Part shown: positions 1 to 6,269 of the stretch, one piece after another | Layout of the letters: every line of letters begins with the position of its first letter | Numbering within the stretch: position 1 is the stretch's first letter | Assembly: GCA_027012045.1 (NCBI GenBank) | Contig: JALUZI010000052.1 | Span: 1 to 12,725, forward strand | Length of the DNA: 12,725 nucleotides | Origin: Desulfurococcales archaeon | Lineage (GTDB): Archaea > Thermoproteota > Thermoprotei_A > Sulfolobales > Acidilobaceae | Direction: 5' to 3' | Notes under the pieces: generated by a model | Database searches by the model: none | Seen by the model: the letters and a program-made list of their open reading frames with translations, nothing else | What the model was told of the DNA's origin: nothing | Program-made: the position numbers and the translations under genes

Positions 1-2
1 AA

Positions 3-77
3 TTACTAGACACTGTCTTCCCGAGCAAGGAGAAGAAGCAGGCCGAGAGTAAGGGGACAGAACAAATATACATGTAA
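3..77 (+). CDS. C-terminal tail of an unidentified protein (partial)
   Basis: An open frame enters from the left edge and ends at TAA 75-77. It codes for a short Lys/Glu/Gln-rich tail (begins LLDTVFPSKEKKQ, ends EQIYM), the kind of charged, probably disordered end common on archaeal proteins. The other two forward frames close early, at 7-9 and 50-52. Only about 24 residues are visible, so no family can be named and coding is not certain. If real, its stop lies 26 bases before the permease start and its last codons overlap that gene's possible TATA box. Confidence 0.4.
   Translation, partial: LLDTVFPSKEKKQAESKGTEQIYM
64..71 (+). promoter_or_regulatory. Possible TATA box of the permease gene
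   Basis: The AT-rich stretch AAATATAC sits about 35 bases before the TTG start at 104. That places transcription start near 90-95 with a short leader. A TGATC at 94-98, which can pair with the GAUCACCUC end of archaeal 16S rRNA, would then serve as ribosome binding site. The assignment rests on position and composition only. Confidence 0.35.
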
Positions 78-103
78 ACAACACAAGCGTGGCTGATCAA
101 TAA

Positions 104-1708
104 TTGAGTGAAGGGAAGATAGGGTTCGCTGAAGCCTTCGCTATCGGAGTAGGTGGAATGATAGGCGGCGGTATATTCGCCGTTCTAGGCCTAAGTGTCT
201 CGATAAGCAGGTACGCCGCTCCGATAGCTTTCTTCGTGGCAGGCATCGTAGCTATAGCTACAGGGTATAGTTATGCCAAGCTATCGGTTAGGTATCCCAG
301 CAGGGGAGGCACGATAGAGTTTATTGTAAAAGCTTTTGGAACCGGTGTTTTCTCGGGAGGCCTGAACCTCCTACTATATGTCAGCTACACTGTTATGATA
401 GCGCTGTATAGCTTCGCGTTCGGCCACTACACTGCCGCCGCCGTGGGATTAGGTTACCCATGGCCCCAGATTTTCGCAGTACTAGTTATACTAGCCTTCA
501 CGATTGTTAATGCATTAGGGGCCTATGTTAGCGGAAAGGTTGAGGATTTGCTTGTCTATATAAAGCTTTCAATACTTTTAATAGTTGCTGGAGCAGGTTT
601 CCTCCTAGTAGACTTCTCTAAGTTATCACCCAGCAACTGGCCGCCACCAGTGAACGTAATCGCGGGAGGCATGATTATCTTCCTCGCATATGAAGGCTTT
701 GAACTGATAGCCAACGCGTCCCAAGACGTTTATGACCACCGTATAATACCAAAAGCGGTGTACACATCCATAACTGTGACCACACTAGTCTATATAGGAG
801 TTGCAATAGTCTCGGTTGGTGTTCTACCCCTCAAAGTAGTGATTGAAGCAAAGGATTACGCGTTAGCCATAGTGGCGAAGCCTGTCCTAGGAAGCGCTGG
901 GTTCTGGCTTGTTGTAATCGGTGCGCTCCTTTCAACAGCGAGCGCTATAAACGCTACCCTTTATGGCACAGCAGGAATCACCTACCTTATTTCAAAGCTG
1001 GGTTACCTACCGTCAAGACTCGGGAGGAGTATTTGGAGAAACGCCTCGGAAGGACTATTCTTCATTGCAATAGTATCAATGGCATTCGCGGTATACGCGC
1101 CGTTAGAAACGATCTCTGTTGTTGGAAGCTTGGGTTTCCTCACCATTTTTACGAGTGTAAACATGGCAGCTTATAAGTTAAGAAGAGAGGCCAAGGTTAA
1201 CCCTGCAATAGCGGGAGTAGCAACAGGCCTAACCCTTGCCTCACTCTCAATCCTCGTATACAACCAGCTGGTAAAGAACCCTAAATCTGTAGGATTGTTC
1301 TTAGCAGTCCTTGCAGGTAGCTTCGTATACGAGTATCTCTACAGACGCGCAACTGGAAGAAGGATCCACGAGTATGTTGATGAGAACTTGGAAAGAAGGA
1401 TAAAGTTGCTCGAGGAATGGAGGGCCTGGGTCCCCCGGTTCATAGCTGAGCTTAAGAATATTATGGGAGAGGTAAGGGTGTATCTTATAGGTGGAATTGC
1501 AAGAGGGGAAGAGAAGACATCGCAGGACATAGACATCCTCGTAGTCTCTGAGGAAAAGCCTAGCGAGGAGGAGAAAAGAAATATTGTCAAGAATGCTTTG
1601 GAAAGAGCTGGATTAACCAGCCTCCACCCGGTACACGTGCACTTCGCTACAAGAGAAGAGGAGGAAGAATACAAGAGGAGGAGCAGGAAATACGAGAGAC
1701 TAGCCTAA
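104..1708 (+). CDS. APC-family amino-acid permease fused to a C-terminal minimal nucleotidyltransferase domain
   Basis: Residues about 5-415 form an APC-superfamily secondary transporter in the cell membrane, likely moving amino acids or related amines with protons. Seen: the glycine-rich TM1 motif (GVGGMIGGGIF, residues 15-25), a TM6-like segment with AYEGFE at 195-200 followed by the usual acidic/proline loop, and about a dozen hydrophobic segments. After a charged helical linker (about 420-450) comes a Pol-beta-type nucleotidyltransferase fold at 451-534. It has GGIARG (463-468) and the metal-binding pair D475-x-D477. The usual GS is GI here, and the position where relatives carry a third acidic residue appears to be His511. 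The reading frame is unbroken through the junction. The TTG start directly follows an in-frame TAA (101-103), so no longer form exists. The fusion is not one I know as a standard architecture. The domain may regulate transport or modify a partner; substrate unknown. The 3' end overlaps the convergent gene by 9 bp. Confidence 0.85.
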   Translation: MSEGKIGFAEAFAIGVGGMIGGGIFAVLGLSVSISRYAAPIAFFVAGIVAIATGYSYAKLSVRYPSRGGTIEFIVKAFGTGVFSGGLNLLLYVSYTVMIALYSFAFGHYTAAAVGLGYPWPQIFAVLVILAFTIVNALGAYVSGKVEDLLVYIKLSILLIVAGAGFLLVDFSKLSPSNWPPPVNVIAGGMIIFLAYEGFELIANASQDVYDHRIIPKAVYTSITVTTLVYIGVAIVSVGVLPLKVVIEAKDYALAIVAKPVLGSAGFWLVVIGALLSTASAINATLYGTAGITYLISKLGYLPSRLGRSIWRNASEGLFFIAIVSMAFAVYAPLETISVVGSLGFLTIFTSVNMAAYKLRREAKVNPAIAGVATGLTLASLSILVYNQLVKNPKSVGLFLAVLAGSFVYEYLYRRATGRRIHEYVDENLERRIKLLEEWRAWVPRFIAELKNIMGEVRVYLIGGIARGEEKTSQDIDILVVSEEKPSEEEKRNIVKNALERAGLTSLHPVHVHFATREEEEEYKRRSRKYERLA

Positions 1709-2188
1709 CTCGTATTTAACCCACCTCACCCTACATTCATCCACAAGTTTCTTAACCTCTCTCTCCCTCTTAGAGAGCTTCGCGTTGCTTCCTGCTTTGA
1801 CTTCGACGAAGAGAATCTCCTCCGGAGAGCCATCATACAAACCCTTAAACACGATGTAATCTATGGGGCTCCCGATGAACCTTGCATCCTTGGGGTTAAT
1901 CCCAAGCCTCACAGCGAAATCAAGTGGGGCGAGTTGTTCGGCAACCCTTCCTAGGACTACGTTTCTACTTCTCTCTATGGCGTCCCGCCTAATCCTCTCC
2001 TCCTCCCTGGATTTCCAAGACTCTAGTATCGCCTTGTATTTCTCTTCAACTAGGGACTGTATTCTAGAGGTTTCCTTCGCTAACTCTCTTCTTTTCCACC
2101 TCTCTAGCCTCTTATAGAAAGTTATCTTCTCGTAAGCGAGTAGTAGAAGCAGAAGAGCTGTCAGCACGAGTAGCAGGTAGTCTAGCAT
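1700..2188 (-). CDS. Membrane-anchored Holliday-junction-resolvase-like nuclease (PF10107-type)
   Basis: Protein of 162 residues counted from the ATG at 2186-2188. Residues 2-19 are one strongly hydrophobic helix (LDYLLLVLTALLLLLLAY). Residues about 22-74 are a highly charged, probably coiled-coil segment. Residues about 76-160 match the archaeal Holliday-junction-resolvase-related endonuclease family: AEQLAP (83-88), SPIDYIVF (107-114) and FVEVKAG (127-133). The PD-(D/E)xK metal site would be D110, E129 and K131, with E84 as the family's upstream Glu; all are present, so it is probably active. The membrane helix should tether the nuclease to the cytoplasmic face, with the coiled coil perhaps mediating dimerisation. 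A TTG at 2230 would add 14 residues, but the only good TATA box (2236-2243) would start transcription downstream of it, so I prefer the ATG. Monocistronic. The DNA substrate is unknown; the family call rests on motifs. Confidence 0.75.
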   Translation of the reverse strand: MLDYLLLVLTALLLLLLAYEKITFYKRLERWKRRELAKETSRIQSLVEEKYKAILESWKSREEERIRRDAIERSRNVVLGRVAEQLAPLDFAVRLGINPKDARFIGSPIDYIVFKGLYDGSPEEILFVEVKAGSNAKLSKREREVKKLVDECRVRWVKYELG

Positions 2189-2235
2189 TGTTAGATCCAA
2201 CGGTAACACCGTGAACACCTTTGATTCCAATAGGG

Positions 2236-2243
2236 TTTTATAT
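2236..2243 (-). promoter_or_regulatory. TATA box for the membrane-anchored nuclease gene
   Basis: On the minus strand this reads ATATAAAA, a good archaeal TATA box. Transcription would start about 25 bases downstream, near 2213. That is after the TTG at 2230 and about 25 bases before the ATG at 2188, so the box favours the shorter protein. Confidence 0.5.
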
Positions 2244-2274
2244 GGTAGGAGGAAGTATTGGCCCTGGGTCTCCT

Positions 2275-2294
2275 CGGGTAACTCATATTACCCG
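2275..2294. promoter_or_regulatory. Perfect inverted repeat between two divergent promoters, candidate operator
   Basis: CGGGTAA (2275-2281), a 6-base spacer, then TTACCCG (2288-2294): both 7-base arms match perfectly. It lies about 30 bases upstream of the nuclease TATA box and about 10-15 bases upstream of the dehydrogenase TATA region. Both predicted transcripts start outside it, so it is more likely a protein-binding site than an RNA hairpin. No regulator gene lies next to it. Confidence 0.45.
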
Positions 2295-2303
2295 GTTACT
2301 CCC

Positions 2304-2316
2304 ACTATACTATAAT
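2304..2316 (+). promoter_or_regulatory. TATA region of the dehydrogenase / ThDP-enzyme operon
   Basis: ACTATACTATAAT is the AT-rich element between the inverted repeat and the first gene. A transcription start about 25 bases downstream, near 2335, would give a leader of some 40 bases that contains the Shine-Dalgarno sequence at 2365-2370. Confidence 0.4.
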
Positions 2317-2364
2317 CGTCAAGAACCTGATCCTCGAATCAATGATCCTTGAGTCCAAGTAGAA

Positions 2365-2370
2365 GAGGTG
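2365..2370 (+). promoter_or_regulatory. Shine-Dalgarno sequence that fixes the dehydrogenase start
   Basis: GAGGTG is a perfect complement to the CACCUC end of archaeal 16S rRNA. It lies 8 bases before the TTG at 2379. The in-frame TTG at 2349 lies upstream of it and has no comparable site, so translation most likely begins at 2379. Confidence 0.7.
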
Positions 2371-2378
2371 TAAAGAGT

Positions 2379-3386
2379 TTGAGTAAAGTATTCACCATAG
2401 TTTCCATGAGTCCTCTCCCGGAGTCGTTCATGGAAAGCCTATTCGCCCCTGTGAAGGATAAAATTCCAGGTCAAATCAAAATTGTGGTGGCGTTCGGAAA
2501 GCCCAGAGATGAGCTGAAGGCTATCCTGAAGGATGCTGACATTGTGATAGGTGACTATAGTTTCCAGATGAAAATAGACAGGGAGCTGTGTGAGGCTATG
2601 GATCATGTGAAGCTCATACAGCAGCCCAGCACGGGGTTCGATCACATAGACATACAGGCATGTAGGGAAAAGGGTATACCAGTAGCCAACGCCGGCGGGG
2701 CGAACAGTATCAGTGTAGCGGAGTATACTATAATGGCGGCATTGGCCCTGCTGAAAAGACTGGTCTACGCCCATGAATACACGAGGAGGGGCGAGTGGCC
2801 GCAGTGGAAGCTCATGGATATGGGGACCTTCGATCTCTACGGTAAAACCTGGGGTATCATCGGGATAGGAAGAATTGGCAGAGAAGTAGCTAAGAGAGCC
2901 AGAGCATTCGGAGCGGAAATACTATACTACGACATAAGGAGGCTGAGCGAAGAGGACGAGGAATCACTGGGAGTCAAATACGCCAGGTTCTCAAAGCTCC
3001 TCAGGAACAGCGACGTCGTAAGCCTACATGTTCCATTGACCCCTGAAACAGAGAAAATGATAGGTGAGGGAGAACTGAGAAGTATGAAGCCGGGTGCAGT
3101 GCTGATCAACCCGTCGAGAGGGCGGTTAGTCGACGAGGAAGCATTGGCCAAGGCTATAAGGGAGGGATGGATAGGCGGTGCCGCCGTCGATGTATACAGC
3201 GAGGAGCCCCCTAGCGAGAACCACCCGTTGATCAAGCTGTCAAGAGAGGGGGACTACAATATTATCCTGACGCCTCACATTGCAGGAGCCAACACTGACG
3301 CGAGGACGAGGATTATCAGGCATAGCGTGGAGAACATCGTGAGAGTCCTCGCGGGAGGAAAGCCTATAGCAGTAGTCAACATGTGA
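2379..3386 (+). CDS. NAD-dependent D-isomer-specific 2-hydroxyacid dehydrogenase
   Basis: Interconverts a D-2-hydroxy acid and its 2-oxo acid in the cytosol. The start at TTG 2379 is set by the GAGGTG site before it and gives 335 residues, normal for the family. In that numbering a Rossmann motif GIGRIG is at 162-167. Asp185 (YYDIRR) ends the next strand, which favours NAD over NADP. The catalytic set known from SerA-type enzymes is complete: Arg247 (NPSRG), Glu276 (SEEPP) and His300 (LTPHIAG). No ACT or other regulatory domain follows, so it is not a full-length allosteric SerA. First gene of an operon: the ThDP enzyme begins 13 bases after its stop. This suggests the 2-oxo acid product, or substrate, is shared. 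Glyoxylate/hydroxypyruvate reductase or a phosphoglycerate-dehydrogenase relative are alternatives; the sequence does not settle the substrate. Confidence 0.88.
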   Translation: MSKVFTIVSMSPLPESFMESLFAPVKDKIPGQIKIVVAFGKPRDELKAILKDADIVIGDYSFQMKIDRELCEAMDHVKLIQQPSTGFDHIDIQACREKGIPVANAGGANSISVAEYTIMAALALLKRLVYAHEYTRRGEWPQWKLMDMGTFDLYGKTWGIIGIGRIGREVAKRARAFGAEILYYDIRRLSEEDEESLGVKYARFSKLLRNSDVVSLHVPLTPETEKMIGEGELRSMKPGAVLINPSRGRLVDEEALAKAIREGWIGGAAVDVYSEEPPSENHPLIKLSREGDYNIILTPHIAGANTDARTRIIRHSVENIVRVLAGGKPIAVVNM

Positions 3387-3399
3387 AGGGTGCCCTAGA

Positions 3400-5088
3400 T
3401 TGACTAGAATGAGTGTAGGAGACTTATTGGCAAGGGCTTTCCTCTCAGCAGGCATAACCGATATTTATGGGATTATCGGGACTAGCGTGGTGGATTTCTA
3501 CGATAAGCTATACAATTATCGGGACAAAATACAGGTGCACACAACGAGACACGAGCAAGCAGCGGTTTCTGCGGCAGACGCCCTATACCGGACGTCTGGG
3601 AGAGTGGGGGCCGCAGTAGTACACGCTGGCCCAGGGTTCCTAAACTCCTTGATAGGCGTAGGCATAGCATCCAAGGATAGGGTCCCGCTAGTCCTAGTGA
3701 GCGGCGGAGTGAGAAGGAGGCTAAGAGGAACAGACTCCTGGCTTGAGGTGGATCAGAAAGCAATCTCAAACGGACTATTCAGGTCGTACCAGGTTATAAC
3801 CGCGCCTAGCGAAGCTCCGGAGCAAGTGATGGAGGCGCTGAAATCCATGTATAAGCCCCCTATGGGGCCTGTCGGGATTGAGGTAGCCGAGGATATCTGG
3901 AAGCTTGACGTCGACGTAGACGAGGGCTTCTTCAATGAAATAGGCAAACTGGGATACAGCCATGGAACAGTTGATGACAGGGATATTAGAGACGCGCTCG
4001 ACCTGCTCGCTGACTCGGAGAAGCCCGCTATACTGGTTAGCGGAGAAGCTGTCCTCCCACCGGGGTTCACACAGGATAAGCTTATGGCTATAGCTGAGAA
4101 GTATAGTGCTTTCATACTCACAACAGGCAACGCCCGCGGCGCGTGCGACGAGTCCAAGAGGGGATTATGCCTTGGGCGAGTAGGCTTCGGCGGAGGTAGC
4201 TTACCCGCTGATAAGGTTCTTGAGGAGACAGATGCCCTCATAGTCCTAGGAAACGAGTTTGACGACATAACAACCTACGGGTACACACTGTTGCCGAAGG
4301 GCGATATCCTAGTTTTCAGCAGGGACCCGTGGGTTGAAAAGAGGCCTAGATACTACGATCTAGTCAAGGCTGACCCCATACTTGTCATGGAGAAGTTATT
4401 CGAGTCTCTACCAGAGTCAAAGGTAAGCAGGGACAGCTGGCTCGGGAGAGTTGAGCAGTATAGGAAGGAATGGATGGGCATGATAAGGGATAGTATTGAA
4501 AAGGAAACAGAGCTGGTTAACCCTAACCTGTTCTTCCACCTGGCAGACCAGGTTCTGAGCAGTAACAGGATTGTAACTGCAGGCCAGGGAACACACATTG
4601 TATACACGTATAACCACCTCACAATAACACGTCCACGCCAGTTCCTAGCGGCCACGAACCTAGGTGCCATGGGGTACGCTCTCCCAGCCGCCATAGGCGC
4701 TTGCCACGGTCGGCCTGGAGCCGACGTCCTCGTAGCGGCTGGTGATGGTGAAATCATGATGGTCATTCAGGAGCTAGAGACTATTGTGAGGCTGGGCTGT
4801 AAGCCTAAGATAGTCGTGGTAAACGATGACAGCTATAGGGTTCTATACCTGAGGCAGGTACTGCAGAAGCAGGGTAGGGTGATAGAGACCCTGCTGGGGA
4901 ACCCTGACTTCTCAAAGCTGGCTGAGTCGTTCGGCATTAGAGGGTTTACAGCTAGGAACAACGATGAGGCTAGGAGTGCACTACACCTATTAGAGGAGGA
5001 GGGCCCTGTTCTTATTGAGATTAAGGTTGACAAGAACGAGCTTCCACCGTTAAACCTCGACTACACCTTGAAGATGAACGCTGTCTAA
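3400..5088 (+). CDS. Thiamine-diphosphate-dependent 2-oxoacid enzyme, acetolactate-synthase-like
   Basis: A three-domain ThDP enzyme of the acetolactate synthase / 2-oxoacid decarboxylase superfamily (562 residues, typical length). The N-terminal Pyr domain (about 1-170) has the cofactor-activating Glu52 in RHEQAA and the AGPGFLNSL turn (76-84). A central domain spans about 190-340. The C-terminal PP domain (about 370-545) has the Mg-ThDP motif GDG (448-450) with N475-D476 some 25 residues later. Glu52 argues against glyoxylate carboligase, which has Val there. It could decarboxylate a 2-oxo acid to an aldehyde or join two of them; I cannot choose. No small regulatory IlvN-like subunit is adjacent, so a biosynthetic acetolactate synthase is less likely. 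The TTG start is preferred because GGTG at 3389-3392 lies 7 bases before it; the ATG at 3409 is too far. Co-transcribed with the dehydrogenase and followed by a T-run terminator. Confidence 0.85.
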   Translation: MTRMSVGDLLARAFLSAGITDIYGIIGTSVVDFYDKLYNYRDKIQVHTTRHEQAAVSAADALYRTSGRVGAAVVHAGPGFLNSLIGVGIASKDRVPLVLVSGGVRRRLRGTDSWLEVDQKAISNGLFRSYQVITAPSEAPEQVMEALKSMYKPPMGPVGIEVAEDIWKLDVDVDEGFFNEIGKLGYSHGTVDDRDIRDALDLLADSEKPAILVSGEAVLPPGFTQDKLMAIAEKYSAFILTTGNARGACDESKRGLCLGRVGFGGGSLPADKVLEETDALIVLGNEFDDITTYGYTLLPKGDILVFSRDPWVEKRPRYYDLVKADPILVMEKLFESLPESKVSRDSWLGRVEQYRKEWMGMIRDSIEKETELVNPNLFFHLADQVLSSNRIVTAGQGTHIVYTYNHLTITRPRQFLAATNLGAMGYALPAAIGACHGRPGADVLVAAGDGEIMMVIQELETIVRLGCKPKIVVVNDDSYRVLYLRQVLQKQGRVIETLLGNPDFSKLAESFGIRGFTARNNDEARSALHLLEEEGPVLIEIKVDKNELPPLNLDYTLKMNAV

Positions 5089-5089
5089 C

Positions 5090-5099
5090 CCTCTTTTTT
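5090..5099 (+). terminator. T-run terminator of the dehydrogenase / ThDP-enzyme operon
   Basis: CCTCTTTTTT follows the ThDP enzyme's stop codon by one base and ends in six T (5094-5099), the usual archaeal terminator form without a hairpin. It reaches the stop codon of the convergent glycosylase gene. Confidence 0.55.
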
Positions 5100-6139
5100 C
5101 ACTGTAACTCGTACTTCCAGAGTGTTAGGGGCGTTGGCCTGTCGGTAACTTCAGGGCATATTCTTCCTTGCTTTATTCTCGTGAGAGCTTTTTTCGTGGG
5201 TTCAGCGTCCAGTAGGACTGTGAGGAAGAATATGGCTAGACCGGAGTCGTGTTTGAACCTGTATATGAACTCGTCTTCCACGACATCGTATCGTTCCGGT
5301 ATACCGTAGGCTACGGATGCCAGCTTTATTGTCCATCTATCTATAGGTGGAAGCCTATATCTCCCGAAGGCTAGTAGTGCTGCTAGTCTAGCCGAGTATT
5401 CTCCGAACCCCTTTATTTCTAGTAGTGACCTGTAGAACCTGTCCGGGTTGTTTATCGCTACGTCGCCTGCCGTAAAACTGTATGCTAGGTTTAGCAGTGT
5501 ATTCACTCTATAGCCGAGACCTGTCTCTTCGCTTATCTCTTTTAGGTTGCGTTTTATGATTGACTTGTCCCTGGATTTGGCCTGGTCGAACTTGGCTAGG
5601 CAGTACTCTGGGCCTTTGTAGAATCCTTTGTATCCCATTATTTTGCAGAGCATCCTGCCGGGGTCATAGGGTATGTAAACTTGTCTCCGGTATATTCTCT
5701 GTATATCGCTGTACCTGGCTATGAACCTGGCGAGGGATCTCCAGGCGTTCCTGAAGCTGTTGTTCTGCTGGGCAAGTGCTACGATTGACGCGATCCAGGG
5801 TGACAGCCTCCTTACACGTAAACCGGAGTACTTATAGGCGCATCCTAGTAGGGGATCGTCCCTCGTTGCTTCTATGAATCTCTTTATATTATCGTAGTAG
5901 CCTATACTGAGTTTTATCCTGGTTATAAGGTTGTGGCTGCAAACGAATCTCCTGATTGCTATATTGTTTTTCGGTGTTATTTTCAGGATTGTGACGTCTT
6001 CCCTTCCATCGGGCCTGTCTACGAGGAAGGCTGTTTTCCCGTCGAAGTAGAAGTTGAAGTTGTATGTTCCTAGGACTAGCTCTGGATTGTAGTTCTCTAG
6101 TTCGCTGGTGTTGATTGTGTCGCACTTCCTCAGTAGCAA
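5099..6139 (-). CDS. HhH-GPD superfamily DNA glycosylase (AlkA/OGG-like base excision repair)
   Basis: Removes damaged bases from DNA. Residues about 100-320 carry the helix-hairpin-helix/GPD fold: ALAQQNNS (121-128), the hairpin KGFGEYSARLAALL (243-256) and the loop PPIDRW (264-269) with the catalytic Asp267. The residue matching the lyase Lys of OGG1 (which has GVGTK) is Tyr248, so it is likely a monofunctional glycosylase like AlkA, not a bifunctional glycosylase/lyase. A separate N-terminal region of about 100 residues precedes the fold, as in AlkA and OGG1. I see no Fe-S cysteine cluster at the C-terminus. Length 346, long for an archaeal glycosylase. The TTG start at 6137-6139 is preceded by GTGAT, and an in-frame stop just upstream rules out extension. 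Monocistronic. The exact lesion (alkylated, oxidised or deaminated base) is not decidable here. Confidence 0.78.
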   Translation of the reverse strand: MLLRKCDTINTSELENYNPELVLGTYNFNFYFDGKTAFLVDRPDGREDVTILKITPKNNIAIRRFVCSHNLITRIKLSIGYYDNIKRFIEATRDDPLLGCAYKYSGLRVRRLSPWIASIVALAQQNNSFRNAWRSLARFIARYSDIQRIYRRQVYIPYDPGRMLCKIMGYKGFYKGPEYCLAKFDQAKSRDKSIIKRNLKEISEETGLGYRVNTLLNLAYSFTAGDVAINNPDRFYRSLLEIKGFGEYSARLAALLAFGRYRLPPIDRWTIKLASVAYGIPERYDVVEDEFIYRFKHDSGLAIFFLTVLLDAEPTKKALTRIKQGRICPEVTDRPTPLTLWKYELQ

Positions 6140-6176
6140 AGACCCATCACGTTTCTGTTAGTTTTGGTTTTCACGA

Positions 6177-6186
6177 TATTATAATC
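6177..6186 (-). promoter_or_regulatory. TATA box of the DNA glycosylase gene
   Basis: Read on the minus strand this is GATTATAATA, about 42 bases upstream of the TTG at 6139. Predicted transcription start is near 6155. This leaves a leader of about 15 bases that just holds the GTGAT ribosome-binding element. Confidence 0.5.
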
Positions 6187-6203
6187 TATTCAGTGGGTGC
6201 TGG

Positions 6204-6216
6204 TAAACTTTTTAAT
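6204..6216 (+). promoter_or_regulatory. BRE/TATA promoter of the RND exporter operon
   Basis: TAAA followed by CTTTTTAAT (6208-6216) closely fits the crenarchaeal BRE plus TATA pattern (Sulfolobus type CTTTTTAAA). Transcription would start near 6236-6240, leaving a leader of about 30 bases with the AAGGTGGT ribosome binding site at 6257-6264 before the ATG. Confidence 0.6.
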
Positions 6217-6220
6217 CCAC

Positions 6221-6239
6221 TATATCGAAAGACGATATA
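6221..6239. promoter_or_regulatory. Perfect palindrome between TATA box and start site of the exporter gene, candidate PadR operator
   Basis: TATATCG (6221-6227), five bases AAAGA, then CGATATA (6233-6239): perfect 7-base arms. It starts 4 bases after the TATA box and ends at the predicted transcription start, where a bound dimer would block RNA polymerase. The operon's own second gene encodes a PadR repressor, the obvious candidate ligand. The assignment to PadR is inference from position. Confidence 0.6.
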
Positions 6240-6269
6240 CTTAGAATTAAGATATAAAGGTGGTAGAGC

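Noticed and set aside
1340..1708. HEPN/MNT-type toxin-antitoxin module from the nucleotidyltransferase domain
   Set aside because: There is no HEPN partner gene next to it, and the domain is in frame with the permease.
2349..2378. Ten-residue N-terminal extension of the dehydrogenase from TTG 2349
   Set aside because: The perfect GAGGTG site lies between this TTG and the TTG at 2379, and the extension is not part of the conserved domain.
3972..4013. C-box-like TGATGA and D-box-like CTGA 32 bases apart, possible C/D guide RNA
   Set aside because: It lies inside the ThDP enzyme's coding sequence, has no convincing C'/D' pair, and such short motifs occur by chance.
3753..4268. Minus-strand open frame of 171 codons opposite the ThDP enzyme
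   Set aside because: It lies wholly antisense to a gene with clear motifs, is Ser/Pro/Leu-rich like a codon-bias shadow, and shows no recognisable fold.
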